Positions 40,641-54,655 of a stretch of DNA of 64,000 nt are shown piece after piece. Source of the stretch: Chionis minor. Its lineage: Eukaryota; Chordata; Aves; Charadriiformes; Chionididae. Location of the stretch: contig VZSF01001140.1 in the NCBI GenBank assembly GCA_013398295.1, positions 248,001 to 312,000 on the forward strand, given 5' to 3'. Below the pieces are notes generated by a model, which was given only the letters and a program-made list of their open reading frames with translations, was not told where the DNA came from and did not search any database. The position numbers and the translations under genes are program-made. Position 1 is the stretch's first letter, and each line of letters starts with the position of its first letter.

Positions 40641-40663
40641 TTATTATTATTATTATTATTATA
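40641..40663. repeat. (TTA)n trinucleotide microsatellite
   Basis: About seven and a half perfect TTA units; a candidate polymorphic marker. No coding context. Confidence 0.93.
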
Positions 40664-43600
40664 GCACACTGAGATGCTGCGGTAGCTTCGGATTCCTACT
40701 CATGTGAGGAAAAGGAAAGCTTCAACCCAAAAATTGCTAATGAAGGGAATAAGCAGAAAGCTAAAAATCTCCACTAATTCCAAGAGGAGGAACCAGCCCG
40801 CAGCCAGGCCCCCAGCACTTGAGTAAGTAGCAGCAACTTGGAAACCAAAATTAGGTCGTTACTGAGCCTTGGAGGGTCAGTGTACACAGCTTCCACAGAG
40901 GAACAGCAGCCGTGTCCATGGACGTGGTATCACACAGTACAAGGTCAGCCACGCTAAAAGCTCTGCAGGACAAGAGCAGCCTCATTCAAGGCCTTAATCA
41001 GTGTTTAGGCTACACTGCTTTACAGTTCACCGAAAGATTCCCCGTTTTTCACTAGCGTCTTTGTGAGAAAAGCTCTTGGTGCAGTCAATTGCCACACTCA
41101 CAGTTCACCAAAGCGTTAAAACACAGCTCTCCCGTGAGCCACCGGCCCTGCCGGGAAGGACCAACCCCAGCAGATGCAACCCATGCATCGCCAGCGCAGA
41201 GCTGTCACACGAGGACTATCTTCTGAACAAGTCATTCCCAAACCCACCATTTCTGAAGACAGAATAAACCCAAATAGGGATTTTTTTCCATGCTAAGAGG
41301 GGAAGGTTTTCTCCTTACACGTCTTTTCTGTGGAATGCACTTTGGCACAGCAGTAGCAATTGGGAGAAGGTACCCAAATAAGCTTGTAGGTTAACCTTAA
41401 AAATATGACAGCAGGTATTCTTTTTTCTCTTTCAGTGCATCTATACATCTCCATGCTTATTCATGCGGCACAAGGAACTGCGCTTTGTACTAGAAACACA
41501 GGAATATTCTGGCCTGTCTACAAGAGCTGTCGCACCCCAAGGATCACCACTTCCTCAGCGCACCTAAAAGAGATCCGGTTTTAACAATTTACTGAATGCC
41601 TTACAAGTGCATCTGGGCAGTTTTCGCTCCACTTGCTAAGCAGAAGGAATAATTCACCTTTAACAAATATTTGCCATCAGACATAAAACAAACATTAGCA
41701 AAACCAAACAAACAATAGCTTTGAGCTTTCTAAGTAAAAGTACTTTTCCTTTTAAGTTGTGCATCCTTTTGTCTCTCAGCCAACCAAGAATTCACTGCCA
41801 GAGAAAAATTTCACGCTTAATCAATTTTTGCCTCACTCACGTTGGTAGGTATCTGAGTTTCTCATCTTAACTGAAAATGCAGTGTGCTCACGATGCACTG
41901 ACCGCCCTCTAATTACCGCAGTATCTGAGGATGCAGGAGCAGTATCAGCGTGTGAAAACTGCGAGCTGGTTTTCCTGCTCTGCTCTGTAAGAGGACGAAT
42001 TCATTTGCATCACGCTTGCTGATGAAGGATCCTCCCACTGCCGAACGCAGAAGGACTCGGCTCACATAAACTCTTGCACAATCTCTTTTATATTCCAATT
42101 GAAGCACTTAATCTTCTGCCAAGATCCTTCTCTAGCACAGAGAAAACTCACCTGCCTCCTGGTCTGAACAACAGTGCGGATTTACAGGTGTACGCACAGC
42201 TTTATTTCTGGAAGACATCTCTGTTGCTCACATACCAAGCGATGGTGTACAAAGAGAGAGAGCTGGACAACTGCCGTAACCACACGGTACCATACCAGGT
42301 AATTGCCATCCAAAGCTTCTGCAGTTCTGCTGTGTGCCAGAGAGGTGCCTCGCTTCGAAGGGAAGGTCACCAGCCACATACCTGGTTGAGTAAACCTTCA
42401 CGTATGCTTATCTGAAAGGTCATTTCATTTTAATCCATACAAAGTCTTGAGACTTCGCTTCCTAAATTTCTCTTCTCCCCTTCTTTTGCTATTTGATCCA
42501 AGCCAGCTGAGTCTGAGTCTCTATTCATGAACACATTTCAGTACAGCACACATCCACGTTGCCTTTCTATCCCAGGTGTTACAGGTTCTCATATAACAGG
42601 ATTTAAAAAATAAAAAAAAAATTAAAAAGAAAAGCACTTCCCCCCGGTATTTTGTGGACATCATTCATCGGCTCACACGTCTCTACATTAAAGAAGAAAT
42701 TTGTTTCCTACTGGTAGAAAACACAGAATTAATTTCCAAGTCGAGCTGATTCTCCAGACCCTCATGACCCCCCTTCATCATCATTTTCTCTCCTGAAAGA
42801 AGCTCCACCGCAGCTTTCATACTGCCTTCACTTCTCCAACAGAGGTCTTCTGCGTGGCACTGGTGCCACAGCACTTCACAGGCTGCGGCGCCGCAGCTTT
42901 TCCAGACTGAACCATCTGTGGATGAACATAATCTCTCCCACCTACATCTGGACTCACAGGGCAATTATCTTTGAAATACACCTTGCAGTCATCAAAAAGA
43001 GATGTTTCAATTCATATGCGTGTGCATACACAAAGAGGGACGAAAACTTCATCTCACCTCCAGAATGCAACAGAAAATTAAAAACTGAAAGAGAAGGTGA
43101 GAAGCAAACAAAACCATTAACTCTGTCCCAGCCAAAACCAGTACAGAATGAATTTTTTTAAATTCATCAAAGAGATAACATGCCCTGAAACACCAGAAAA
43201 TAAACTAACTAAAACGCTGCTCTTCAGCTTCTGTGCAACCGAGATAGACAAATGAAAGGCTTTAAAGGAAAGCTGCCACGGATCTGCAAAGGTGACTTCA
43301 AAGACCCAAATGCTGGGTCCCAGGTCCCAGATCCCAGATCCAGGCTGGCTGGAGAGGGACACGGGCTTCCCGATGTGTCAAACACATGTTCACAATGGGA
43401 GGTGGCCAACATTCCCATTCTTTTTTCCCAGGGGTTATGGCAAGTGCTGGGAAGTTGGGAGACATTATTTCTAACCTCTGCCCCATGGCTCAGTTTTCGG
43501 GGGCTCACAGCAACAATTCAGGCACCCTTTTTCAAAGGGTAACAAGCGTAACTCTCACCCTTGTCTTCCTCTGCAGTGCCGAGGCTTGTGAAAGATTCAG

Positions 43601-44865
43601 GGATTAAAAAATGCCTTAAAGTACAGAAGTTCTCATTTTATTTACCTCAAAGAACACTGCACATTTGCCATACTGAGATATTCATTTACATGCTCAAGAG
43701 AAGAGGCATTTGTACTTGAAGCTCTGACAGGGAGAACTGCGTGCTCCCCTGCGCGCTGGGAGAGGATCGCCGAGAAGACACGACAACTCGCAGACCACTT
43801 TAAGAAGTTGCAATTTTTAGAGAACACAATTCACAACAATTCATCAGTCACCTCGTAAGCTAGATGCTGTCACAAAAGGTTTAGAATTACTACCAAATGT
43901 TTCCTGGCTCAATCCACGGTGCGCTTTAATAATTATTACTACGTCAAATTGACTTTTTCAGTTTACCCGAACAGCGTTGTTGGCCACCAAGCAACACCTT
44001 ATGCAAACGCAACGAGAAATAACCTACGAGGCAATGCCTTTTGTAGGGGCGGCACGCCAAACCCCACAGTTCTCAAAAGCAGGGCTACACCCTGCAAGGG
44101 CTTGCCCCCCATCAGCCCCCCAGTAAAACCCCGTGTGCCCCATCACACTGGGAGGCCAGGTAACGTACCAGCCTACTAAGGTGGAGCACAATTATTTCCA
44201 GTTGCAGTATGAGCCTTATTACCTCTGAGAGGAGACAAATACAACACTGCCCTAATATATGTGTGACGGCGGACAGATACACAGAGGATCTCCTATACGC
44301 ATGCAACTTCAAAGCTCTATTTGACCACACTTTAAGTTAAATATTTGTGATAGTTAATTTATTTGATCTTCTGTATTTGCAGGGCTCAGAGCTGGGTAGA
44401 AAGCCCTTTGAAGCACTCCAAAACGCGGTAAATTATTGGAAATGTTTGTCAGAAAACTGCTGTATAAACTCCGCCGAGCCATCTCCATCACTTCACGGGC
44501 CCTTTCGATAGTGCTGCCACCTTTGTCTGCTGGAACCGCCGGCTTCGGAACCGCCAGAGGTAGACAAGCCTTCAATTCATTTGCCTGTCTTACGAGACAG
44601 AAAGCAGGACAAGAGGAGTCAGTAGAGGGACATGCCAGAGCGCAGATGGATGAACAACCAGAATTTCTGGATTGAACAATTTGCTGCTTCATTTTAATTA
44701 CTGGCTTCTGAAAGACTGCAGAAACTTTGCCAATTTGTGCAACCCTCTATTCTTCACTTTTGGCCTCAACCGCACAGTCATTTTGCAGACAAACAAGTAA
44801 CAGATGTACAATCTATAGTCACCCCAAGTCCTTTTATAGTAAAGTAACTTCTGTCCAAATAATGT

Positions 44866-44920
44866 AAAAAAAAAACCACACACAAAAAAACCCCAAACAC
44901 AAACACAAAAACCACCCCAC
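44866..44920. repeat. A/C-rich low-complexity tract
   Basis: A run of A and C words (AAACCCC, ACACAA, AACCACC) with no G or T over most of its length. Function is unknown and it looks like simple sequence. Confidence 0.8.
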
Positions 44921-46713
44921 TAATTCTTGTATTTTAAAATATCTCCTACAGCACCCAAACACACAGTAAAAAACCTATGACGTCTTCATATGCTCCTGGA
45001 GGCCTCAAGGATCTTCTGTCCAGGAGCAAGTTCTGCCCTCAGCCAACCTGCGTGTGGAGGAGAGCAGCCGGAACAGGCCACACACGTCAGAGCAGGCGAC
45101 GGCAGTTCTGTGGGCTCCTGCTGCCATCGCCAAGCGCTTCTGCCTGCTGGACCCAGACACAACTTCTGAAAGGGCAGGAGGCCACAGTTAACGCTGCCCT
45201 CTCGGTGTCGTCCAGGCAATGTGACAAGTCACATCTGCGAGGGCTCCTCCCAAGAATCCTTCTGACATGGGAGTTTTCTCGGGGGCACACACCAGGCTGC
45301 GATAGCTGCCATCGTCCGAGCAGTCCCAGCACATCGCAGGACCGTTCCCAGCGCAGACGGCCGCAGGGTGCCCGCGCGGAGGTGTCCCCGCTTGCCTCCC
45401 CAATGCCTTCGGCCGGGAAGCGGCTGGGCATGTTTCCAGCTCATGATCGAGTACACACAGTTGCTCTCAAGAGCTGCCATGCAGAGTCCTGGAGGTCCAC
45501 GCATCGCGCAGCACTCATCTGAAGACCATTCATCTCCAATACAATATGACTATTATGCTGCTTTATGAATATCCTCCCCAAATATATGTTTAACGCTGCA
45601 CAGTTACAGAAGACAACCACTTGTTTTGTTAGAGGTCCCATGGTAAATTGAAAACCAACACATGTTGAATTTCTACAGTATGTTATAACAGAGTACGGGC
45701 AAGTTATACATTAGGCAAGTCTGTATGCAATGAAACACTTGTGAAAGGCAGTAAGACACTATTTTAGGAAGAGACACGGCCTGGGACAAATTAATGCTTG
45801 TATTTTCCAATGTATCCATATCTATTGTTGCGCATCTTGAGTTATTAAAACGACACAACAGATGATCAAGGTCAAAATAATCAGTGCAAGTGAAACAACA
45901 GGCATTTAAAACAGGGGTGCACATCACGTACCTACAGACCTGGGAACCCTTTGCGGAAGTAATTGGGAACACGGCATTTCCCAGTGACACTGCGATGTGG
46001 GTGAGAGTGGAGCCCTTCAATTCCAATTGGTGCAATTGTACCAAGTCCAAGCGCTAAAAACCTGCTCTTTTTACTACACTGACCCTTCAGAACTGAAATT
46101 GGCAGGATGCGATAAATGGAAAATTGCTGCTTTTTAAGCACAGCAGCTGAAAGTGCTTTTACCTGACTAGCAGGCTGAGACCTTTGGCTCCAGCGGTGCT
46201 ACCACTCCTAAGAGCTGGAGGCTTGGGCTAGATATTTTTAACGCAATTACAAATCAAATTGAATGAGTTGGTGTCACTTATTTCCCATACCAAATTCCCA
46301 AATGGACTCTTCCAAACAAACAAAGAAGAAAACAAACAATAATTCAGCTCAGTTTGTCTAAAATGCGGCTGCACGCTGCTCCCTGCAGAAGTCTTCCAGC
46401 GGCTGGAATGGCTGCTTGCTTCCCTGGAAGCGCATTTCAAACTGCTCCTCAGCTACTTTTAAGGTCTAATCTTCTGGTCAATAAAGAAAATCATGTTTAC
46501 CTCTCCCAGCAGTCAGAAAAGCCTCCAGAGCTGGGCACAACCACAAGCACCCCCAGGGGACCAACCACCACCCTACAAAGCTGGTCTGAAACAGCCCTGT
46601 CTTCTGCTGTCACCCACACCTCCTGAGGACACAGCACCCCAAAGGGACCGGGAAAAACTTCTGGTTTTCTTTGTGGCTTCCTGCACTGGAGAGTATTTCG
46701 ATCCTGATCATAA

Positions 46714-46853
46714 CCATCCCTGGAGGTTCAAGGCCACGCTGGACGGGGCTTGGAACAACCTGGTCTAGAGGAAGGTGTCCCCTGCCCAGGGCAGGGGGCT
46801 GGAACAAGATGGCCTTCAAGGTCCCTTGCAACCTCAACCACTCTCATTCTCTA
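46714..46853 (+). mobile_element. CR1 LINE 3'-end fragment (copy 9)
   Basis: Plus-strand CR1 tail: 'tccctggaggttcaaggcca', 'caacctggtctagaggaagg', 'gcccagggcagggggctgg', 'aaggtcccttgcaacctcaa', with a decayed octamer end ('ccactctcattctcta'). It is the same 3' lineage as copies 1 and 6. Confidence 0.92.
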
Positions 46854-49800
46854 ACATGCTTAATTCAAACTCAAGAGGCAACCCAGATACTTAAAAATGA
46901 ACTGGTGCTGAAGAGCATTACTGCATTAGCATGTTTTGCATAATTCATGTCACCGTGCTGTGGAGAGCTCTTCGGTTCCCGCTCCACACAAGGTGACGAT
47001 GGCAGCGCACACAACGTGTTCCTCCATGGTTTGATCCGGGCAGAGCCGGGGATCAGCATTCCCTGCCCAACCAACTCATGCCGAGGAGGAGGTCTGCAAG
47101 AGACGCACGGGGCGGCTGCGGGGATGCTGGTGGGACCTCCAGGCCTCTCTCGCTGTCTCTCCTGGAAGACCACCCTTAAAAACTGTAAGCAGGACAAAGA
47201 TCTTGCCATCTTTTAAACAATTTTAAATTTGCAGTTTCTGTTATCTAAGAATGCTCTATTTAGCAACGCCCTGTTAGCAGCTTGGTTTAAAAGGAGCTCA
47301 GAAAGAGTCAAGTTGATGACACCCTTTCACACGAAGTCTCACATTTGGTTAGGCAGAAGTCAGCTCACCGACATCTGCCAGGCACGTCCCCTCGCCACGG
47401 TGTAAACGGTGATAAACTCTACCGAGGGATGTCACCGACTCCTGACAACAACTTGCACGGCAGAATCCGCAGCAAAACCGAAGAGCTCGAGTCAACTTCC
47501 TTCCCCACGCGACAGGTCAGCATGGAGCACCAGTGCTGAGGTGGGACCACTTCACCTGGGCAGAAGTGACGGAGCCACCAGAGCACAAACCTGCCCCTGA
47601 GCCCTTTCCCCGCCACCTCCCGACCTCAGCCCCGCAAGGAGCTGCTGCCCCAGAGCAAGTGTCACACGTTGCAGAAAGACCAGGAGTTGGGTCAGCGAAG
47701 AACAGCAAAAGCAAAACTGAAATCAATCACAGGGATTTTCCACTTCTAGAACCGAACAGTAGGCTGTATTCATTCTCACGTCCCTGCTACCGAGTTGGAA
47801 GAAGAACAGCAACAACACTGAAAAGTGAGCAGAAATGCTGAAAGCTTGAGACTAAAAATGTATTTGGGGGAAAAGGCAGGAACCAGCTCTATGTTTGCCT
47901 TTTAGTAACATCCCAATGACCAAAACAAAAGATCAGAAAGTGAATGTCAAAGCTTGGTTTCGGTTCAGGGCATATTCCAAGCTACAAATAATGAGGGGAA
48001 AAACCCAGCTACTCCTGTAGGGTCTTTCAGTCCCTTGGCTAAGAATTCACAGAGCAAGATGACAGATTTAAACCACCGTTCCTAAAAGACTGGGGGGAAA
48101 AAAATAAAATCTTTTATCCAGCAAGTGCGGCCCTCAAAATGAGAGCAAAAGCCTGCCAGGACCCTGTCAAGAGGAGGCGGTGTTGATCCGAGACGAAGCA
48201 CCAGACTGGTCCCTTTTGCAACTGTGAGGAGCACACAGCACCCAGACCCCAGCACGGAAAAATACTCCCTTCTGCTCTGAAGTAGCCATGCAAGCAAAGG
48301 AGGTGGGTTGATAATGAGCTTGTGTACCTTCAGACAGCTGTTTTATTTTTACAAGAATGTGGATGCTTTAAAAAGTTGCTCGAACAACTTACAATCTTTG
48401 CCGAATGATGCAAACGCGTAATAAAAATAACAAGTACCACCGCACACTTTTGAACAAACACACGGGGGAAATCAAGCATTTTTAGTTTGGTTTTGTGTTT
48501 CTGCTGGGTTTTGCTATTCAGGGGGAGGGAAAAAAGTGTCTGTAGACTTTAATACCTTTCCACACAGCATGGAAAGCTGAAGTGATTTTTTTTTTCTAAT
48601 GAAAGACTAAAGGCAGACTCCAGTGACTCTCAGTCATTCCACTGTCAATCAAAACCAATTCAACAGCTACTGGTTTATTTAAGATCATCTTGTAAACTCT
48701 GAATTTCACTTTGTGTCTCTCAAATTCCTTCCCTGGCGTTACCCGCTATGTACAGTACCACAGAAGAGACCATTTAACACCTCGGGGCCAAGTTCTGCAT
48801 GACCTTGCTTGCGAAGACAAAATAAATAAAAAAAATACTTTTATCTTGCACGCAGGGTTAAGGAAGTTGATAGAGATGCTTGATAAAGCGTCAACGCACG
48901 GGAGGAAAGCTGAGGGTGCAGGCTAAGGGTGAAGGTGGGGGGTTCGCTAGCTCGCTGCGCTCTGAATTCGGCCCCCGCGGGAGCCATCGCCCTGCGAGCC
49001 CCAGGGTCACCGCACACAAGCCACCCCGGACGCGGGCACAGCCAGGGTAGGGACCTGACCCCCCCAGCGCCCTGCAGAGACCCCTCCCCTCCCCAGAAGA
49101 AACACGGGTTTGGCCACCACACACAGCGAGCGGCTGCGGGGTCCTCCCCGGAGCCCTGCACAGCATGGGGGCTGCAGATGGAAAGCAGGGTCTGTACTGC
49201 AAAAAAAAAAGACACCCAAAACCCACCTTACGAACACCTAAAGGGAAAAAAGAAGTAATAATCCTGCCAAGTTCATAGATGCGCGAGTTTCTCGCCCCGT
49301 TCTGTTTTCCACTTTAAGAAGTTGATAGACCTGTTGTTATTTGCCTTAGACAAAAGCGCAGAGCAATTTGCAAGGAAATATGACATGATGATGGGTTTGT
49401 ACGGCACACAGCACAAAAAGGATTAGGAAACCTCTCTGCCATCGCTACCGTAACCGCGTTTGCAGCTTCGGGCTCTCGCACCCATCCGTGAGACCCCAGC
49501 GAGCTTCCCAGCAGCAGCCCCTGCCCAGGTCCTTTGGGGAGAGGTCCGGCCATCAAACAGCCGGCCCTTTCACCTGGGTTTTTGGATAAAAAGCCTACTA
49601 CTTTCTCTCAGGCTATTCAGAGCTTCTGAACAAGTGACACACACAGTTTGACAGAATGGGTTCATACCTCCATCATTATAGCCCAATAAATTAAAGAGAT
49701 TATTTTGTATGAAAAAACGGTATAGGGAAAAATTTACGTATCTACATCAGCTTAGGCATTTTTTAAGTCTTACAGGTTTCCAACATCTGAAAATAATTTT

Positions 49801-52800
49801 AGGAATGTGACTAACTTGGTAGTAGCTAAATACCCACCATAGTATCCTTGTATTCCAGACACTCAAAAAAAAAAGAAAAAAAAAAACCACCACACTTTAC
49901 AAAAATATTCTCCTGTGATATCTAGGTGGAAAAACTTACAAATGCCGTCTACTGATTTACAACGCAGCTTGACAAATATGTCACCACCGAGCACTACTTC
50001 ACTCTGTGAATTTAACCCTTCAGAAATACATACATTTAACAACTTGATTTATTGGATTGTTTCTTTGAGCAAAAGGTGTCATTGCTCAAATCATTTAAAT
50101 GAGACCTTGAGGAAAGAGCCCAGCGGCAGAAGTCTGTCAGAGATGAGGCCTGAACAAGAAAACACAACTGGTCTTTTCAGTATCTGAATTTTAGAAATCT
50201 CCTTTTCTTGAAGGTAGTTCCTGAATCTAATTTAGTATCTCTCAACTTCCACGGTATTGCTTTCAAATTCCACAAAAACAATACAAATTACACCTGATAT
50301 GAGAGTACGAAGTCTCAACTGAAATTCATCCCAAGAAAGTTCTGTTAAATTTAGGAATTACAACCAGGAATGCAGTGCCGCAGCAATCCCACCAAAGCGA
50401 GGGAACTAATACTACCTCGCAGATATGTCCTGCAGCCATGTCATGCTCTTTAATGATTTGCAGACTCTAAACCGTACATATTACAAAACAATGCATAATA
50501 TATTTGATAGAGGATTAGGAAGAGGAATGGAGAACAGCTGGGAAACGTTACAGAGTTTTCACACTGAGCTTTCAAATTCTTCAGCAATATACACCAAAAC
50601 TCCCTTGACTGGTACGGAAAACAATGCTCGGACAAAATCCACTGCGAAGAAGGAAATTCTAGCAGAAGGAAGACGTTCCTAGCAGCGAAGCCTTGCGTGC
50701 GTCCGGCAGAAGGAGAGCTGAGGCCCTGCCTCCAGGTAGGTACCATCGCGTTAAACGGAGGACGGAGCAGAGCGGGGCCGGGAAGGGGATGGCAGAAACA
50801 CCTCCTCTCTCCACGCTCCCCTCGCCCTTCAGCCGCTTCCCTCCATCCTACAGCACCAGGCACAGAAGCCTCCTTTGTGAAATGAAACACCGCTTGGTGG
50901 GGGTAAGAGGATATTTCCTGTTAACCTCACCACAGATTTGTAATCCGGCAGTCAAATTATGTCAATCACAGCTCATTAGGCAACAATTTACCCTGCCAAC
51001 TCCGTCCTGGCTGCTTCCTCCAAACCATGTGTCATTTGCAAACGTGCAGCCCCGTTACCGGTTCAGAGCAAGACCACCCTGCTGCGGGAGCTGGAAGCCT
51101 GGCTTTTACCCCCGCATCGGGTGGCGGTGCCATCATGTCTACGGACACGCGCAGCACGCTTGGTTCGCAACGGCACTCACGCATGCCGAACAATGGCTTC
51201 CTATGCAATAAACTAGGGTGGGTTACCAGAATTCATGATTTATGCGCACTTTCCCCACGCGTCCGTAGGAGAAAGCCAGGAAAAAAATCCAACGCAGCTG
51301 AGGAGGACAAGCGAGCGTGTTGGGGAAGGGACAACGGCGGGAGGTTCCTGCAGACGAGCACCCCAAGGGCTGTGCCAGTGCTGGCAAGCTCAAAGTCACC
51401 ACCAGAGCCAGGATCTGGCTCTCCGTTTATCCAGCATCCTGCAGGGGCAAATCGGGAACTTGGTGGCAACAACACGCCACCACTTCCCTGGACTTTACAC
51501 TCTTGCATAAACTTGAAACTAAGGGAACTATTTCACAGGTCGTACTAAAAGAGGAGAGTTCACATCAGCTTGAGGGGATGGAAAAAACAACACAGCTTAC
51601 AGACAGAAACCTGGAACCCTCGCAGGTTATCCTCTGTGTTTTTCTCTTCAAAGTACACCCCATCAAATACGACGTCTTCCTGAAACACACAGACAGACCC
51701 TGCTCCTCACTAGCAGAGACGAGCACAGATCTCAACGCAACAAACAAGCTCGGGAAGAACAGTTACTACACCAGGCCCAAAACCAGGGAAAATCCTCTCG
51801 TGTTCTTTGCCCAGCGCACCAAGAGGTGTGATGCAGACAGACGCAGCCTCGCCACCCTTCCCCTTGGTGGGGCAGTGCCGCACACGCGCTCAGCGCATCC
51901 TCGGCGATGCCGATGGCACCGAAACAGACCGGCGAAGCCCATTAGCACAGTTCGATTTGAAAGCTTCACCCAAAAAGCCTGACCTGGAGCACTTCCAAAC
52001 ATTCCCCACAATTTACACACATCAAACCTTGAGGAGCAAGGCCAACCAAGGAGGCAGTAAGGCGACTATGTATGTCTGAAGTGGGCAAATTACTTCAACA
52101 GAGACCTTCCTCAAGACTAAGGCTGCAGACAACCCAGCAAACGCAAGCTAACACACAGACGCATCGCCTCCAGGCACGCCACCACTCATCCATTCCCTTG
52201 ATGAAGGGACCACAGTGCCCGGAAAGACCAGGAGAGTACGTTCAAAGGGGAAAAAAATAAAACAGTCTATGTCACAGCCCTTGCGGTAAAAATGCGACCA
52301 ACCTGTGCTCTCCTCACGGACAAGCATGTGTTTTAGACAGCTATGGCCCACTGTGATGCTTTTACACAAGGAGAGAGGAATAAAGCTTCAAAATACTTTT
52401 GTGAGGCTGCACAGGAGGAACCTTTCCCGCGCGGCCCCGCTCTTTGCGCACAGAAACGGGGCGGAACGGCTCAGCGCGATGACCGTATACCTGCACGCGG
52501 CTGCAGCTCAACCAAGCTGCATGTTCGTCAACGTCAGAAACAGCCCTGGAAATTTCATTAGTGGTACGAAAATTCCTATTGTCAGCAGAGCCCTTCGGGA
52601 CCTCACCAGGGCTCTCCGAGCGCGCGAGCAACGCTTGCGCCAGGCTGATTTCTTAAGACAGCGTGTAAAGAAGGTGAGATTTAGTCCTATAACCTTCAGC
52701 ATCTCCTTCTTCATACTCTCATCTCCTGACTAATCCTCTCTCCCTACAGAAAATATTCCTCCTCTTTTTTCCTCCCGATCGCCATTCCTTTCTCATTAGT

Positions 52801-53656
52801 CCCTGCTGTTCTACCCGGTTCTGGGGTTTGACCAGTGGCACAGTCATCTTCCCCTCAGAGCCACAGAGAAAACAAAGTAATAACAGCCTGGGAGTTTATT
52901 CTTTCACAAACCGGCCAGATATTTCCAGGAAGCTGCAACAAACACCATCCATCCCCGGCTGGCTTCGGGAACAGGCTGAAGGCGATTTTTGGCTGTTCCA
53001 GCAGCGGTGTTTGGGCCCCATCTTGCAGCTCCTCCCGATGGGAGCAGACCGTGCAACACCCCTGTTTGCACAGACACGCGGCTGCGCAGCCCGCCGCTGC
53101 CTCCAGCAACGCTACAGCACCCATCCTCTGACCCTTAATTTCAGTCCAGCTTCTAAGAATAGTTGCCATTTACTCCTTTCAAGTACCTCAAGAAATTACA
53201 GGCGCGGTCCTGTTATCTCCTGTATTTATGTTATACGTATCTAACGCACTCTGCCAAACGATGTCTCTGCCTTTTGCTGATCTCATCAATCGGTCCCGAG
53301 TCAAAACCAGGGATTTTCTCCCACAGACCACGCGCCCAAACCACGGCAGGCGCCCTTTCGGTAGGTTACAATGAACCAAGGCTCGATTCCGAGCACCACG
53401 CTGCTTGCGGGGGCATCTCCCATCTGCAAAACAACCCCGTGTTTCCCCGACAAGAGCAATGCCACATCGGGCTTTTTCCGCGGCGCCAAATAATGGGAAC
53501 ATCTCACTCACCATTTGGCTCGTCAGTGGGGGTTCCTGCCTGAATAGGCTTATTCTTTTCTTAGACATGATAATCTAATTGGGTCTAACCAGAAATAATC
53601 CCCAACACACACCAGTTTGTGAATCCTCGCTCAGCACCGGGAGTATTTCAAATAGC
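46854..53656. other. Unique non-coding sequence, about 6.8 kb
   Basis: No gene was recognised. There are A-rich runs at 49201-49210 and 49865-49885, and GC-rich patches at about 48930-49170, 50690-50880 and 52430-52640. The 221-codon plus-strand frame at 51317-51982 has no domain, no signal peptide and no support from neighbouring exons, so it is left out as a gene. Confidence 0.5.
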
Positions 53657-53666
53657 GGGGGGGGGG
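53657..53666. repeat. (G)10 run at the edge of the CpG island
   Basis: Ten consecutive G immediately before the GC content climbs. A G-run of this length is a sequencing and length-variation hazard. Confidence 0.9.
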
Positions 53667-53934
53667 TTTGCGCCCCTATCCGATATGGGAATTACGCTGG
53701 CAACAGCGTGCCTGGCTGGGCTTCGCGCGGGTTCCGGGGCGCCCCGGGCACGGCACGACGCGGGTTTTAATCCCTCTTCTCCCCAGGTTCCCTCTGTCAC
53801 CTGAACGCTGCCCACAGGCAGGACGGGCACGGGAGAGCGGAGGGGGCTGGAATCCTCCTGGATTCCCTGGGCACCCCCGGGAGAACAGGACGTTTCCCCA
53901 AAGCGCTCCAGCACGGCCCTTCCCCGGGCAGCTC

Positions 53935-53990
53935 CCCCGGGAATGCCGCCCCGGGAATGCCACTCCGGGAACGCCGCCCCGGGCACCCAG
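53935..53990 (+). repeat. 14-bp GC-rich tandem repeat, 4 units
   Basis: Units of the CCCCGGGAATGCCG type at 53935-53948, 53949-53962, 53963-53976 and a diverged fourth at 53977-53990. Its SmaI-like CCCGGG core recurs every 14 bases. It lies inside the CpG island, 94 bases from the gap. Confidence 0.88.
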
Positions 53991-54084
53991 CCCGCCCGGA
54001 GGAGAACAGCCCGGAGCGCGACAGAAGCGGGGAGCCGGCCCCGGGCGCGGCGGGGCGGAGGGCGCGGCAGCACCGGCACGTCCC

Positions 54085-54655
54085 NNNNNNNNNNNNNNNN
54101 NNNNNNNNNNNNNNNNNNNNNNNNNNNNNNNNNNNNNNNNNNNNNNNNNNNNNNNNNNNNNNNNNNNNNNNNNNNNNNNNNNNNNNNNNNNNNNNNNNNN
54201 NNNNNNNNNNNNNNNNNNNNNNNNNNNNNNNNNNNNNNNNNNNNNNNNNNNNNNNNNNNNNNNNNNNNNNNNNNNNNNNNNNNNNNNNNNNNNNNNNNNN
54301 NNNNNNNNNNNNNNNNNNNNNNNNNNNNNNNNNNNNNNNNNNNNNNNNNNNNNNNNNNNNNNNNNNNNNNNNNNNNNNNNNNNNNNNNNNNNNNNNNNNN
54401 NNNNNNNNNNNNNNNNNNNNNNNNNNNNNNNNNNNNNNNNNNNNNNNNNNNNNNNNNNNNNNNNNNNNNNNNNNNNNNNNNNNNNNNNNNNNNNNNNNNN
54501 NNNNNNNNNNNNNNNNNNNNNNNNNNNNNNNNNNNNNNNNNNNNNNNNNNNNNNNNNNNNNNNNNNNNNNNNNNNNNNNNNNNNNNNNNNNNNNNNNNNN
54601 NNNNNNNNNNNNNNNNNNNNNNNNNNNNNNNNNNNNNNNNNNNNNNNNNNNNNNN
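54085..54655. other. Assembly gap, 571 N
   Basis: A run of 571 unresolved bases in the centre of the CpG island. Extreme GC on both edges suggests sequencing dropout. The true length may differ from the number of N. Long open frames reported across it are artefacts of treating N as open. Confidence 0.98.

Larger units (their letters stand above)
37591..46713. other. Unique non-coding sequence, about 9.1 kb
   Basis: No gene was recognised. It holds a poly(T) run (39671-39688), a (TTA)n microsatellite (40641-40663), an A/T-rich run at 42604-42634, a short 7-bp TCCCAGA tandem at 43318-43338, and an A/C-rich tract at 44866-44920. AT-rich unique sequence at about 45560-46150 is a possible place for conserved non-coding elements, without direct evidence. 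Confidence 0.5.

Noticed and set aside
51317..51982. 221-codon plus-strand open frame
   Set aside because: No known domain, no consistent composition and no exon context. Frames of this length arise by chance in GC-moderate DNA of this size.
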